Origin: Pseudomonas allokribbensis
GTDB taxonomy: Bacteria > Pseudomonadota > Gammaproteobacteria > Pseudomonadales > Pseudomonadaceae
DNA length: 64,000 nt
NCBI RefSeq assembly: GCF_014863605.1
Contig: NZ_CP062252.1
Coordinates: 124,001 to 188,000, forward strand
Direction: 5' to 3'
The position numbers were made by a program, and so were the translations under genes. The notes under the pieces are model-generated. The model was not told where the DNA came from and made no database searches. It was given only the letters and a program-made list of their open reading frames with translations. Each line of letters begins with the position of its first letter. Position 1 is the first letter of the stretch. Below, one piece after another: positions 37,308 to 46,348 of this stretch.

Positions 37308-38664
37308 GTCGGGTTTCAAGGATTCGATCCGTCGCTACTTCAAAGGCTCTGCATCGCTGCAGGGCCAGCCGCTGCCGGAGGTCAACAAGGCCTTGATCGA
37401 GGACGCGCCGCGTGTGGTGCGGCTGACGATCTGGGCGATCATCGGTTTCTTCGTGTTCCTGATGCTGTGGGCCAACTTCGCCGTCATCGACGAAGTGACC
37501 AAGGGCGACGGCAAGGCGATTCCCTCGTCGAAGATCCAGAAAATCCAGAACCTTGAGGGCGGTATCGTCTCCGAGCTGTTCGTCAAGGAAGGCCAGATTG
37601 TCGAAGCCGGCGCCCCGCTGGTTCGCCTGGACGACACGCGATTCGCTTCCAACGTCGGCGAAACCGAAGCCGATCGCCTGTCGATGCTGCTGCGGGTCGA
37701 GCGCCTGAGCGCCGAAGTCGATGACCGTCCGCTGAATTTCCCGGAGGACGTGCTCAAAGCCGTACCGGGTCAGGCCAAGAGCGAAGAATCGCTGTACGTC
37801 AGCCGTCGTCAGCAATTGCACGATGAAGTCGGCGGCTTGCAGGAGCAGTTGATCCAGCGTCAGCAAGAGTTGCGCGAGTTCACCTCGAAGCAGGCGCAGT
37901 ACCGCCAGCAACTCGGCCTGCAACGCCAGGAAATCAACATGTCCGAGCCGCTCGTGGCCCAGGGCGCGGTGTCGCCGGTGGAAGTGCTGCGACTCAAGCG
38001 TGCAGAAGTGGAAACCCGTGGTCAGCTCGACGCCACCACACTGGCGATCCCGCGTGCCGAATCGGCGATCAAGGAAGTACAGCGCAAGATCGACGAAACT
38101 CGCGGCAAATTCCGCAGCGAAGCCCTGACTCAGCTCAACGAAGCCCGCACCGACCTGAACAAGGCCCAGGCCACCGGCAAGGCGCTGGAAGACCGGGTCA
38201 GCCGGACGCTCGTCACCTCGCCGGTGCGCGGCATCGTCAACAAGATGCTGGTCAACACCATCGGCGGCGTGATCCAGCCGGGCAGCGATTTGCTGGAAAT
38301 CGTGCCGCTGGACGACACCTTGCTGGTCGAAGCGAAGATCCGTCCGCAGGACATCGCGTTCCTGCATCCGGGCCAGGAAGCCACGGTGAAATTCACCGCG
38401 TATGACTACACCATCTACGGTGGTCTGAAGGCCAAGCTCGAGCAAATCGGTGCCGACACCATCACCGACGAAGACAAGAAAACCACCTACTACATCATCA
38501 AGCTGCGCACCGATCGCAGCCATCTCGGCACTGACGAGAAGCCGTTGCTGATCATCCCGGGGATGGTGGCGTCGGTGGATATCATCACCGGCAAGAAGAC
38601 CGTGCTGAGCTACCTGCTCAAACCGATCATCCGGGCGCGGGCCGAGGCGTTGCACGAGCGATAA
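37297..38664 (+). CDS. lapC: Membrane fusion protein LapC
   Basis: This 455-residue HlyD-family adaptor links LapB to LapE. It has one TM helix (LTIWAIIGFFVFLMLWANFAV, in part, about residues 45-65). A beta-barrel/lipoyl part (IQNLEGGIVSELFVKEGQIVEAG, in part) and a long coiled coil (about 150-290) follow. The C-terminal signature is VKFTAYDYTIYGGL. The GTG start overlaps the lapB stop region by 11 nt, with AAGGGG before it, so the genes are translationally coupled. Confidence 0.94.
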   Translation: MLLKSGFKDSIRRYFKGSASLQGQPLPEVNKALIEDAPRVVRLTIWAIIGFFVFLMLWANFAVIDEVTKGDGKAIPSSKIQKIQNLEGGIVSELFVKEGQIVEAGAPLVRLDDTRFASNVGETEADRLSMLLRVERLSAEVDDRPLNFPEDVLKAVPGQAKSEESLYVSRRQQLHDEVGGLQEQLIQRQQELREFTSKQAQYRQQLGLQRQEINMSEPLVAQGAVSPVEVLRLKRAEVETRGQLDATTLAIPRAESAIKEVQRKIDETRGKFRSEALTQLNEARTDLNKAQATGKALEDRVSRTLVTSPVRGIVNKMLVNTIGGVIQPGSDLLEIVPLDDTLLVEAKIRPQDIAFLHPGQEATVKFTAYDYTIYGGLKAKLEQIGADTITDEDKKTTYYIIKLRTDRSHLGTDEKPLLIIPGMVASVDIITGKKTVLSYLLKPIIRARAEALHER

Positions 38665-38670
38665 GCCTTC

Positions 38671-38705
38671 ACGGACGCCTTCGCGGGACTCGCGATGGCG
38701 TCCGT
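38671..38705 (+). terminator. Hairpin after lapC
   Basis: ACGGACGCC pairs with GGCGTCCGT, with an inner TCGCG/CGCGA stem. No T-run follows, so it is either a weak terminator or an mRNA 3' stabiliser. The rest of the gap to 38951 is AT-rich and probably contains the promoter of the next operon. Confidence 0.5.
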
Positions 38706-38951
38706 CGCAACAACACATCCCGTCCAGAAGTGACACAAATGGTCACTCACCATCCAGTCCATTCCAAAGCAATCGCCATATCGTTATTCGCTAACGGTAT
38801 TTAAATTCCGCTTCTTATAGCTATAAAGTCGACCTCCTGCGTACCTGCCGACCAATCGGCGCGCCGCACGACACGAACCCACACGCAATCCAGCGTGAGT
38901 TTCTGATCGACGCGCGCGCCCTTGAGCGTGCCGTGCGTGGGAGATTGATTG

Positions 38952-39848
38952 ATGTCCGCAGCTACTGCTACCCCAAGCGCCGCGACTGTCGCGCCGCAAA
39001 CCTTCGAAATCCGCCCGTTCAGCGGTGCCGTCGGCGCCGAAATCATCGGCCTCGACCTGACCCGTCCGGTCAACGATGAAGACTTCGCCCGCATCCACCG
39101 CGCGCACCTTGATCACCATGTGGTGGTGTTCCGCGACCAGCGCATCACCCCGCAACAACAGATCGACTTCAGCCGCCGCTTCGGCGTGTTGCAGATCCAT
39201 GTGCTCAAGCAGTTCCTGCTGGCCAATCACCCGGAAATCCTCATCGTTTCCAACATCGTCGAGAACGGCCAGAACATCGGCCTCGGCGATGCCGGCAAGT
39301 TCTGGCACTCGGACCTTTCCTATAAAGAGCTGCCGAGCCTCGGCTCGATGCTGCACGCCCAGGAGCTGCCGTCCGAAGGCGGCGACACGCTGTTTGCCGA
39401 CATGCACAAAGCCTGGGACAGCCTGCCCGACGCGCTACGCAAAGCCGTCGAAGGCCGTTCGGCTGCGCATTCCTACACCGCGCGTTACAGCGAAACCAAA
39501 TTCGAAGGCAACTGGCGCCCGACCCTGACCCCGGAGCAATTGGCCCAGGTCGCCGAGGTCGTGCACCCGGTGGTCCGCACCCACCCGGAAAACGGCCGCA
39601 AGGCGTTGTTCGTCAGCGAAGGCTTCACCACCCGCATCGTCGGCCTGCCGGAGGGCGAGAGCAAACAACTGCTCGACGAGCTCTACGCCCACAGCGTGCT
39701 GCCGCAGAACATCTATCGCCATCAATGGCAGCCCCACGACCTGGTGTTCTGGGACAACCGTTCGCTGATCCACCTTGCCGCCGGTTGCCCTGCGCACCTG
39801 CGCCGCAAGCTGTATCGCACCACCATCCAGGGCGACGCGCCTTTCTGA
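38952..39848 (+). CDS. TauD/TfdA-family 2-oxoglutarate-dependent dioxygenase
   Basis: This 298-residue Fe(II)/2-oxoglutarate oxygenase has the iron triad H119, D121 (FWHSDLSY) and H274 (SLIHLAAG), and arginines R285/R289 placed to bind 2-oxoglutarate. The family includes taurine, sulfonate, alkylsulfate and phenoxyacetate dioxygenases. The adjoining ABC importer of the TauABC/SsuABC class suggests an organosulfur substrate, used when sulfate is scarce. The exact substrate cannot be read. ATG at 38952 is preferred over TTG just before it. It is the first gene of a four-gene operon whose order differs from tauABCD. Confidence 0.85.
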   Translation: MSAATATPSAATVAPQTFEIRPFSGAVGAEIIGLDLTRPVNDEDFARIHRAHLDHHVVVFRDQRITPQQQIDFSRRFGVLQIHVLKQFLLANHPEILIVSNIVENGQNIGLGDAGKFWHSDLSYKELPSLGSMLHAQELPSEGGDTLFADMHKAWDSLPDALRKAVEGRSAAHSYTARYSETKFEGNWRPTLTPEQLAQVAEVVHPVVRTHPENGRKALFVSEGFTTRIVGLPEGESKQLLDELYAHSVLPQNIYRHQWQPHDLVFWDNRSLIHLAAGCPAHLRRKLYRTTIQGDAPF

Positions 39849-39866
39849 TTTGCCGGAGATCCGATC

Positions 39867-40892
39867 ATGTCAAAACGTCTTCCATTCGCGCCGCTGGCGG
39901 CTGCCATCGGCCTCGGTTTCAGCCTGATCGCCGGCAGCCTGGTGGCGCCGACCGTGGCCCACGCCGAAGGTGAAATCCGCATCGCCGAACAGTTCGGCAT
40001 TGTCTATTTATTGCTCAACGTGGTGCGCGATCAGGGACTGATCGAGAAGTACGGCAAGCAGGAAGGGCTCGACATCAAGGTCGACTGGACTCAGTTGTCG
40101 GGTGGCGCGGCGGTCAATGATGCGCTGCTTTCCGGCTCCATCGACATTGCCGGCGCTGGCGTCGGGCCGTTGCTGACCATCTGGGATCGCACCCATGGCA
40201 AGCAGAACGTCAAGGCCGTGGCCTCGCTGGGCAACTTCCCGTATTACCTCGTCAGCAACAATCCAAAGGTCAAGACCATCGCCGACTTCACCGAGAAGGA
40301 TCGCATCGCGGTGCCGGCGGTGGGCGTCTCGGTGCAGTCGCGCTTCCTGCAATACGCGGCCGCCAAACAGTGGGGCGACAAGGAATTCAATCGCCTCGAC
40401 AAGTACACCATCGCCGTCCCGCACCCGGACGCCACCGCTGCGTTGATCGCCGGCGGCACCGAGCTGACCGGGCATTTCTCTAATCCGCCATTCCAGGATC
40501 AGGCGCTGCAGAACCCGAACGTGCACGTGGTGCTCAACTCCTATGACGTGCTCGGGCCGAACTCGCCGACCGTGCTGTTTGCCACCGAGAAATTCCGCAA
40601 CGACAACCCGAAGACCTACAAGGCGTTCGTTGAAGCCCTGACTGAAGCCGCGCAATTTGCGCAGAACGATAAAGGTGCGGCGGCGGACACTTACATCCGC
40701 GTGACCAAGGCCAAGATCGACCGTGCCGAGCTGCTGAAAATCATCGACAACCCGCAGTTCGAATTCAGCGTCACACCGAAAAACACCTACCCGCTCGCCG
40801 AGTTCCTCTACCGCGTCGGCGCGATCAAGAACAAACCTGAATCGTGGAAGGACTACTTCTTCCAGGACGCCAAACCGCTGCAAGGGAGCTGA
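39867..40892 (+). CDS. ABC transporter periplasmic binding protein (TauA/SsuA-like)
   Basis: This 341-residue secreted solute-binding protein has a Sec signal ending AHA before EGEIRIAEQFG. It shows features of the NMT1/TauA family (DALLSGSIDIAGAGVGPLL, HPDATAALIAGGTELTGHFS). It would capture the substrate for the ATPase and permease encoded next. CCGGAG precedes the ATG. It follows the dioxygenase after 18 nt. The ligand is unknown, probably a sulfonate or related compound. Confidence 0.85.
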   Translation: MSKRLPFAPLAAAIGLGFSLIAGSLVAPTVAHAEGEIRIAEQFGIVYLLLNVVRDQGLIEKYGKQEGLDIKVDWTQLSGGAAVNDALLSGSIDIAGAGVGPLLTIWDRTHGKQNVKAVASLGNFPYYLVSNNPKVKTIADFTEKDRIAVPAVGVSVQSRFLQYAAAKQWGDKEFNRLDKYTIAVPHPDATAALIAGGTELTGHFSNPPFQDQALQNPNVHVVLNSYDVLGPNSPTVLFATEKFRNDNPKTYKAFVEALTEAAQFAQNDKGAAADTYIRVTKAKIDRAELLKIIDNPQFEFSVTPKNTYPLAEFLYRVGAIKNKPESWKDYFFQDAKPLQGS

Positions 40893-40897
40893 TCGAC

Positions 40898-41758
40898 ATG
40901 AACGCCCCCTTGCAAGGCCACGCGGCCAGCAACCCGATCGCCACAGCGCAGGCGCTGTTGGCGGTCGACCAGGTCAGCCTCGAATACCGCACGCCGCAAC
41001 GCGTCGTGCGTGCTACCCACCAAGTCAGTTTCGAAGTCGATCAACAGGACCGCTTCGTGTTGCTCGGCCCGTCCGGTTGCGGCAAATCAACCTTGCTCAA
41101 AGCCGTCGCCGGGTTCATTGCGCCGTGCGAGGGCGAGATCCGTCTGCAAGGTCAGCGCGTCGACGCGCCGGGGCCGGACCGGATCGTGGTGTTTCAGGAG
41201 TTCGATCAACTGCCACCGTGGAAAACCGTCAAACAGAACGTGATGTTTCCGCTGCTGGCCTCGCGCACCTTGAAGAAAAAGGAAGCCGAGGAGCGCGCCC
41301 TGCATTATCTGGAAAAAGTCGGTCTGGCGGCGTTCGCCGATGCCTATCCGCACACCTTGTCCGGCGGCATGAAGGCGCGGGTGGCGATTGCCCGGGCGCT
41401 GGCGATGCAGCCGAAAATCCTGCTGATGGACGAGCCATTCGCTGCGCTGGATGCCCTGACCCGGCGCAAGATGCAGGAGGAATTGCTGCTGCTCTGGGAG
41501 GAGGTGCGTTTCACCTTGCTGTTCGTCACTCACTCGATTGAAGAAGCGCTGGTGGTCGGCAATCGCATCCTGCTGCTGTCGCCGCATCCGGGGCGGGTGA
41601 GGGCGGAAGTGCACAGTCATCAATACGATCTGCAAAGCCTCGGCGGTGTGGCGTTCCAGGAATCGGCGCGGCGCATTCATCGGCTGCTGTTCGATGAAGG
41701 GCAGTCGCCGGAAACCGAGCGCGAGCACGATTTCAACGACATTCGCATCGCTTATTGA
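40898..41758 (+). CDS. ABC transporter ATPase (TauB/SsuB-like)
   Basis: This 286-residue importer ATPase has Walker A GPSGCGKSTLL, a Q-loop in VVFQEFDQLPPW, signature LSGGMKARVAIARAL, Walker B ILLMDEPFAALD and the switch histidine in VTHSIEEAL. It is a typical nitrate/sulfonate/taurine-class subunit. ATG at 40898 has GGGAG upstream and lies 5 nt after the binding-protein stop, so translation is probably coupled. Confidence 0.9.
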   Translation: MNAPLQGHAASNPIATAQALLAVDQVSLEYRTPQRVVRATHQVSFEVDQQDRFVLLGPSGCGKSTLLKAVAGFIAPCEGEIRLQGQRVDAPGPDRIVVFQEFDQLPPWKTVKQNVMFPLLASRTLKKKEAEERALHYLEKVGLAAFADAYPHTLSGGMKARVAIARALAMQPKILLMDEPFAALDALTRRKMQEELLLLWEEVRFTLLFVTHSIEEALVVGNRILLLSPHPGRVRAEVHSHQYDLQSLGGVAFQESARRIHRLLFDEGQSPETEREHDFNDIRIAY

Positions 41759-41778
41759 GCCACCCGGAGGATCGCCCG

Positions 41779-42645
41779 ATGAGCCATTCATCATCCGTAC
41801 GTCAAGAATTCGAAATTGATTTGCAGCCGCTGACCAGCGTGCCGGTGGAGCGCGAATTACCGCTGGGCCAGCGCCTGTGGCAGCAGGGCTGGCTGCGCAA
41901 AAGCGTGATCCTGATTCTGCTCGCGGTGCTCTGGGAAGTGGTGGCTCGGGTGCAGAACAATGATCTGTTGCTGCCGAGCTTTTTGCAGACCAGTCATGCG
42001 CTGTACGACGGCCTGCTCAGCGGTGAACTGCTGGGCAAGGTGTGGATCTCGCTGGTGGTGCTGCTCAAGGGTTACTTGATTGGTATCGTCCTGGCCTTCG
42101 CCCTGACCACGCTGGCGGTCTCGACCCAGTTTGGCCGGGATTTGCTGAGCACCCTGACCTCGATGTTCAATCCGTTGCCGGCCATTGCGCTGTTGCCGCT
42201 GGCGTTGCTGTGGTTCGGCCTGGGCCAGAACAGCCTGATTTTCGTGCTGGTGCATTCGGTGTTGTGGGCGCTGGCGCTGAATACTTACGCCGGGTTTCTC
42301 GGCGTCTCGGAAACCCTGCGCATGGCGGGGCGCAACTACGGTTTGAAGGGCATGCGCTTTGTGCTGTTCATCCTGATTCCGGCGGCGCTGCCGTCGATCC
42401 TTGCCGGGCTGAAAATCGGCTGGGCCTTCGCCTGGCGCACCCTGATCGCCGCCGAACTGGTGTTCGGTGCCACCAGCGGCAAGGGTGGTCTGGGCTGGTA
42501 CATCTTCCAGAACCGCAACGAGCTGTATACCGACAAGGTGTTTGCCGGTCTGGCCGTGGTGATCCTCATCGGTCTGCTGGTGGAGAACCTGGTGTTCGAC
42601 ACGCTGGAGCGGGTGACGGTGAAACGCTGGGGAATGCAGCGCTGA
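41779..42645 (+). CDS. ABC transporter permease (TauC/SsuC-like)
   Basis: This 288-residue inner-membrane permease has about six TM helices and the EAA-like loop (ETLRMAGRNYGLKGMRFVLF) that docks the ATPase. ATG at 41779 follows GGAGG; a TTG 24 nt earlier in the frame overlaps the ATPase end and is unlikely. It completes the importer. Confidence 0.88.
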   Translation: MSHSSSVRQEFEIDLQPLTSVPVERELPLGQRLWQQGWLRKSVILILLAVLWEVVARVQNNDLLLPSFLQTSHALYDGLLSGELLGKVWISLVVLLKGYLIGIVLAFALTTLAVSTQFGRDLLSTLTSMFNPLPAIALLPLALLWFGLGQNSLIFVLVHSVLWALALNTYAGFLGVSETLRMAGRNYGLKGMRFVLFILIPAALPSILAGLKIGWAFAWRTLIAAELVFGATSGKGGLGWYIFQNRNELYTDKVFAGLAVVILIGLLVENLVFDTLERVTVKRWGMQR

Positions 42646-42703
42646 TTGTTTGATCTGCTAGCATTGCGTCCGAATCAATTCTGATCGGTCACGAGTGCTC
42701 AGC

Positions 42704-43621
42704 ATGCAACTCCCGGACATGAACCTGTTGGTCGCCCTCGACGCCTTGCTCGACGAGGGCAGCGTGGTCGGCGCCGCGCGGCGGATGAACCTCAGCCCGG
42801 CGGCCATGAGCCGTACGCTGACGCGAATCCGCGAAGCCATTGGTGATCCGATTCTGGTGCGTGCCGGCCGGGGTCTGGTGCCGACGCCCAAGGCGCTGGA
42901 ACTGCGCGAACAGGTGCGCGATGTGGTCGAGCAGGCGGCGCTGCTGTTTCGCTCGGCGGATGCGGTGGAACTAGGCACCCTGCGCCGGCGTTTCAGCATT
43001 CGCGCCAACGATTTTTTCGTCGGCGTGTACGGCGGCAAGCTGTTCGACACCCTCGATCAACTGGCGCCGCACTGTGAATTGCGCTTCGTTCCCGAGGGTG
43101 ACGGCGACGATGAAGCCTTGCGCGAAGGGCGGATCGATCTGAGTGTCAGCAACACGCGTCCGGTGACGCCGGAAGTCAAAATACAGAACCTGTTTTCCAC
43201 CCACTTCGTCGGTCTGGTGCGTGAAGATCACCCGCTGCTGGATGGCGAGATCACCGCAGAGCGCTACGCCGGTTTTTCCCACATCAGCATGTCCCGCCGG
43301 GGCATCGCCCGTGGGCCTATCGACACTGCGCTGAATGCTCTGGGCCTGGAGCGGCGAGTGGCGGTGATCGCACCGAGTTTCCATGCGGCGATGTTCGCCC
43401 TGCCGGACTCCGACCTGATCCTGCCGGTGCCCAAGGAAGCGCTGCTCAGCGTGCGGCGACTGGGATTGAAGCTGCGCTCGTTCGACCTGCCGATCCCGTT
43501 GCCGACGCTGATGCTGACCCAGGCCTGGCACCCGCGTTTCGACAAGGATCCGGCCCACCGCTGGCTACGGGAAACTCTCAAGACCTGCTGCGACGAAACC
43601 TGGATGGCGGCGCAGCCCTGA
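42704..43621 (+). CDS. LysR-type regulator
   Basis: This regulator of about 305 residues has an N-terminal helix-turn-helix (LVALDALLDEGSVVGAARRM, then NLSPAAMSRTLTRIREAIGD) and a LysR substrate domain. It lies 58 nt after the permease gene in the same direction, and 102 nt before a drug-efflux operon. It could control either. A GTG three codons upstream is an alternative start. Confidence 0.85.
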   Translation: MQLPDMNLLVALDALLDEGSVVGAARRMNLSPAAMSRTLTRIREAIGDPILVRAGRGLVPTPKALELREQVRDVVEQAALLFRSADAVELGTLRRRFSIRANDFFVGVYGGKLFDTLDQLAPHCELRFVPEGDGDDEALREGRIDLSVSNTRPVTPEVKIQNLFSTHFVGLVREDHPLLDGEITAERYAGFSHISMSRRGIARGPIDTALNALGLERRVAVIAPSFHAAMFALPDSDLILPVPKEALLSVRRLGLKLRSFDLPIPLPTLMLTQAWHPRFDKDPAHRWLRETLKTCCDETWMAAQP

Positions 43622-43723
43622 CGATTGCGTCTGACGCACTTATAAGCTGCCAACAAGTCAATTTTCGTCAGCTCTAAGCCTTACTAAGATGCTCCGGTAT
43701 TTTTCCCTCCGGAGTTTGCCTGC

Positions 43724-45259
43724 ATGACATCCCTGACGGTTACGGCGCCGATTGCCGCTGCCGCTCCGATGGCCGCCGCGCCCCCGGTGTTCGGGGCCCG
43801 GATCATCATTGGCCTGGTCGGCGTACTGCTGGCGGTGCTGGTGTCGGGCCTCAACGAGATGGTGACCAAGGTCGCCCTGGCCGACATTCGCGGCGCCCTG
43901 AGCATCGGCTACGACGAAGGCACCTGGCTGGTCGCCAGCTATACCGCGACTTCGGTGGCGGCCATGGCGTTCGCGCCGTGGTGCTCGGTGACCTTTTCCC
44001 TGCGTCGCTTCACCCTGTGCGCCATCGGCGTGTTCACCCTGCTCGGGGTGCTCTGTCCGTTCGCCCCGAACTACGAAAGCCTGCTGCTGATGCGCATCCT
44101 GCAAGGCCTGGCCGGCGGCGCGTTGCCGCCGATGCTGATGACGGTGGCCCTGCGGTTTCTGCCGGCCAATATCAAACTGTACGGCCTTGCCGGTTACGCC
44201 CTCACCGCCACGTTTGGCCCGGGTCTCGGTACGCCGCTGGCCGGGTTGTGGACCGAGTACGCCGGTTGGCAGTGGACGTTCTGGCAAATCATCGTGCCGT
44301 GCCTGATCGCCATGGCCGCTGTTGCGTATGGCCTGCCGCAGGATCCGCTGCGTCTGGAGCGCTTCAAGTCGTTCAACTGGAAAGGCCTGTTGCTGGGGTT
44401 TCCGGCGATCTGCATGTTGGTGATCGGTCTGTTGCAGGGCAATCGTCTGGACTGGTTCGAGTCGAACCTGATCTGCGGTTTGCTCGGCGCCGGTTCACTG
44501 TTGCTGGTGGCGTTCCTGATCAATGAATGGTCGCAGCCGATTCCGTTTTTCAAGTTGCAGATGCTCGGCATCCGCAATCTGTCGTTCGCCCTGATGACGC
44601 TGGCCGGGGTGCTGGTGGTTTTGCTGGCGGTGGTGCTGATTCCATCGAGTTATCTGGCTCAGGTGCAGGGTTACCGGCCGGTGCAGACCGCGCCGATCAT
44701 GTTGCTCGCGGCGTTGCCGCAACTGATCGCGCTGCCGCTGGTGGCGGCGTTGTGCAACCTGCGTTGGGTTGATTGTCGCTGGGTGCTCGGCATCGGCTTG
44801 AGCATGTTGACGCTGTCGTGCCTGGGCGGCTCGCAGCTGACCTCGGAATGGATTCGCGACGATTTCTACGTCCTGCAATGGCTGCAGATTTTCGGCCAGC
44901 CGATGGCGGTGCTGCCGTTGCTGATGCTGTCGACCGGCAGCATCCAGCCACAGGACGGGCCATTCGCGTCGGCGTGGTTCAACACCGTTAAAGGCCTGGC
45001 GGCGGTGGTCGCCACCGGGGCCATCGAGGCGCTGACCACGGCGCGCCTGCATTTTCACTCGACGATGCTGGTGGATCGCCTCGGCAACTCGCCGCTGGCC
45101 GCGAGCAACGACCCGGGCCTCGCCCATCGCCTGCACGAACAGGCCGTGGTGCTGACTTCTTCGGATCTTTATCTGTGCATGGCTGGCGTCGCAGTGACGC
45201 TGATCCTGCTGATTTTCTGGCTGCCGACGCGGATCTTTCCGCCGCGCGCGCCGACTTGA
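43724..45259 (+). CDS. MFS drug exporter, DHA2/EmrB type
   Basis: This 511-residue major-facilitator protein has about 14 TM helices. It shows features of the EmrB class (DIRGALSIGYDEGTWLVASY, MRILQGLAGGALPPMLM, GPGLGTPLAGLW). It would export toxic organic compounds using the proton gradient, with the adaptor and channel encoded next. GGAG precedes the ATG. The adaptor gene follows after 18 nt. Confidence 0.9.
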   Translation: MTSLTVTAPIAAAAPMAAAPPVFGARIIIGLVGVLLAVLVSGLNEMVTKVALADIRGALSIGYDEGTWLVASYTATSVAAMAFAPWCSVTFSLRRFTLCAIGVFTLLGVLCPFAPNYESLLLMRILQGLAGGALPPMLMTVALRFLPANIKLYGLAGYALTATFGPGLGTPLAGLWTEYAGWQWTFWQIIVPCLIAMAAVAYGLPQDPLRLERFKSFNWKGLLLGFPAICMLVIGLLQGNRLDWFESNLICGLLGAGSLLLVAFLINEWSQPIPFFKLQMLGIRNLSFALMTLAGVLVVLLAVVLIPSSYLAQVQGYRPVQTAPIMLLAALPQLIALPLVAALCNLRWVDCRWVLGIGLSMLTLSCLGGSQLTSEWIRDDFYVLQWLQIFGQPMAVLPLLMLSTGSIQPQDGPFASAWFNTVKGLAAVVATGAIEALTTARLHFHSTMLVDRLGNSPLAASNDPGLAHRLHEQAVVLTSSDLYLCMAGVAVTLILLIFWLPTRIFPPRAPT

Positions 45260-45277
45260 CTGGAACAGAAGGTTTTT

Positions 45278-46348
45278 ATGACGACTCAAGCAAAGCAAAA
45301 ACTCGCGGTGGCCGTGGCCGCCGCTCTGGCGGTCGGTGTGCTGGTGTATCTGGCGATGCCCGGCCTGTTCGGCAAGCGCACCCAGCAGAGCACCAACGAC
45401 GCGTTCGTTTCTGCCGACTTCACCCTGGTGGTGCCGCGTGTAGCGGGGTTCATCAAGGAAGTGCTGGTGGAAGACAACCAGCAGGTCAAGGCCGGGCAGT
45501 TGCTGGCGCTGATCGATGACCGCGACCTGCGCGCCGCCGCCGAAGCCGCCGATGCGCACACCGTGGTCGCCCGCGCTCAATTGCAAAACGCCAAGGCCAC
45601 GCTGGAGCGGCAGACGTCGGTGATCGCTCAGGCGCAGGCGTCGGTGGTCTCGGCCAAGGCTGAAATGGCCTTCGCCCAGCAGGAATTGAACCGCTACAAC
45701 CACTTGGCCGGCGTAGGTGCCGGCACCGTGCAGAACGCGCAGCAGGCGCGCACCCGGATCGATCAGGCTTCTGCGCGGCTGGACACCGCCACGGCAAAAC
45801 TGGCCGCGGAACGCAAACAGGTCGAGATTCTGACGGCGCAGCGCGATGCCGCCGAAGGCAGTCTGAAACAGGCGCAGGCGGCACTGGAAATCGCCAGCTT
45901 CGAGCTGTCCTACACGCGCATCACTGCGCCCCAGGACGGCATGATCGGCGAGCGCGCCGTACGGGTCGGCGCCTATGTGACGCCGGGCAGCAAACTGCTG
46001 GCGGTGGTGCCGTTAAAGCAGGCTTATGTGGTCGCCAACTTCCAGGAAACCCAGCTCACCGACGTGCAGCCGGGGCAGGACGTGCAAGTGCGGGTCGACA
46101 GTCTCGGCGGCGAAGCCCTGAGCGGTCGCGTCGAAAGCATCGCCCCGGCCACCGGCGTGACCTTCGCCGCTGTCAAACCGGACAACGCCACCGGCAACTT
46201 CACCAAAGTCGTGCAGCGGATTCCGGTGAAGATCCTGCTGGAGCCGGGCCAGCCATTGGCCGAGCGCCTGCGCGTGGGGATGTCGGTGGAGGCGAGCATT
46301 GATACCAAAAGCTCGGCGACGTCGGTGCGTGAGGTGACGCAGCGATGA
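45278..46348 (+). CDS. EmrA-like membrane fusion protein
   Basis: This 356-residue HlyD-family adaptor has an N-terminal TM helix (LAVAVAAALAVGVLVYLAM) and STNDAFVSADFTLVVPRVAG, the EmrA-type first lipoyl half. A coiled coil (about 90-210) and a beta barrel with ERAVRVGAYVTPGSKLLAVV follow. It bridges the MFS pump and the NodT-type channel. Its stop overlaps the next start (ATGA). Confidence 0.9.
   Translation: MTTQAKQKLAVAVAAALAVGVLVYLAMPGLFGKRTQQSTNDAFVSADFTLVVPRVAGFIKEVLVEDNQQVKAGQLLALIDDRDLRAAAEAADAHTVVARAQLQNAKATLERQTSVIAQAQASVVSAKAEMAFAQQELNRYNHLAGVGAGTVQNAQQARTRIDQASARLDTATAKLAAERKQVEILTAQRDAAEGSLKQAQAALEIASFELSYTRITAPQDGMIGERAVRVGAYVTPGSKLLAVVPLKQAYVVANFQETQLTDVQPGQDVQVRVDSLGGEALSGRVESIAPATGVTFAAVKPDNATGNFTKVVQRIPVKILLEPGQPLAERLRVGMSVEASIDTKSSATSVREVTQR

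Noticed and set aside
35214..37319. Minus-strand frame of 701 codons opposite lapB
   Set aside because: Glutamine/histidine-rich antisense shadow of a well-defined ABC transporter.
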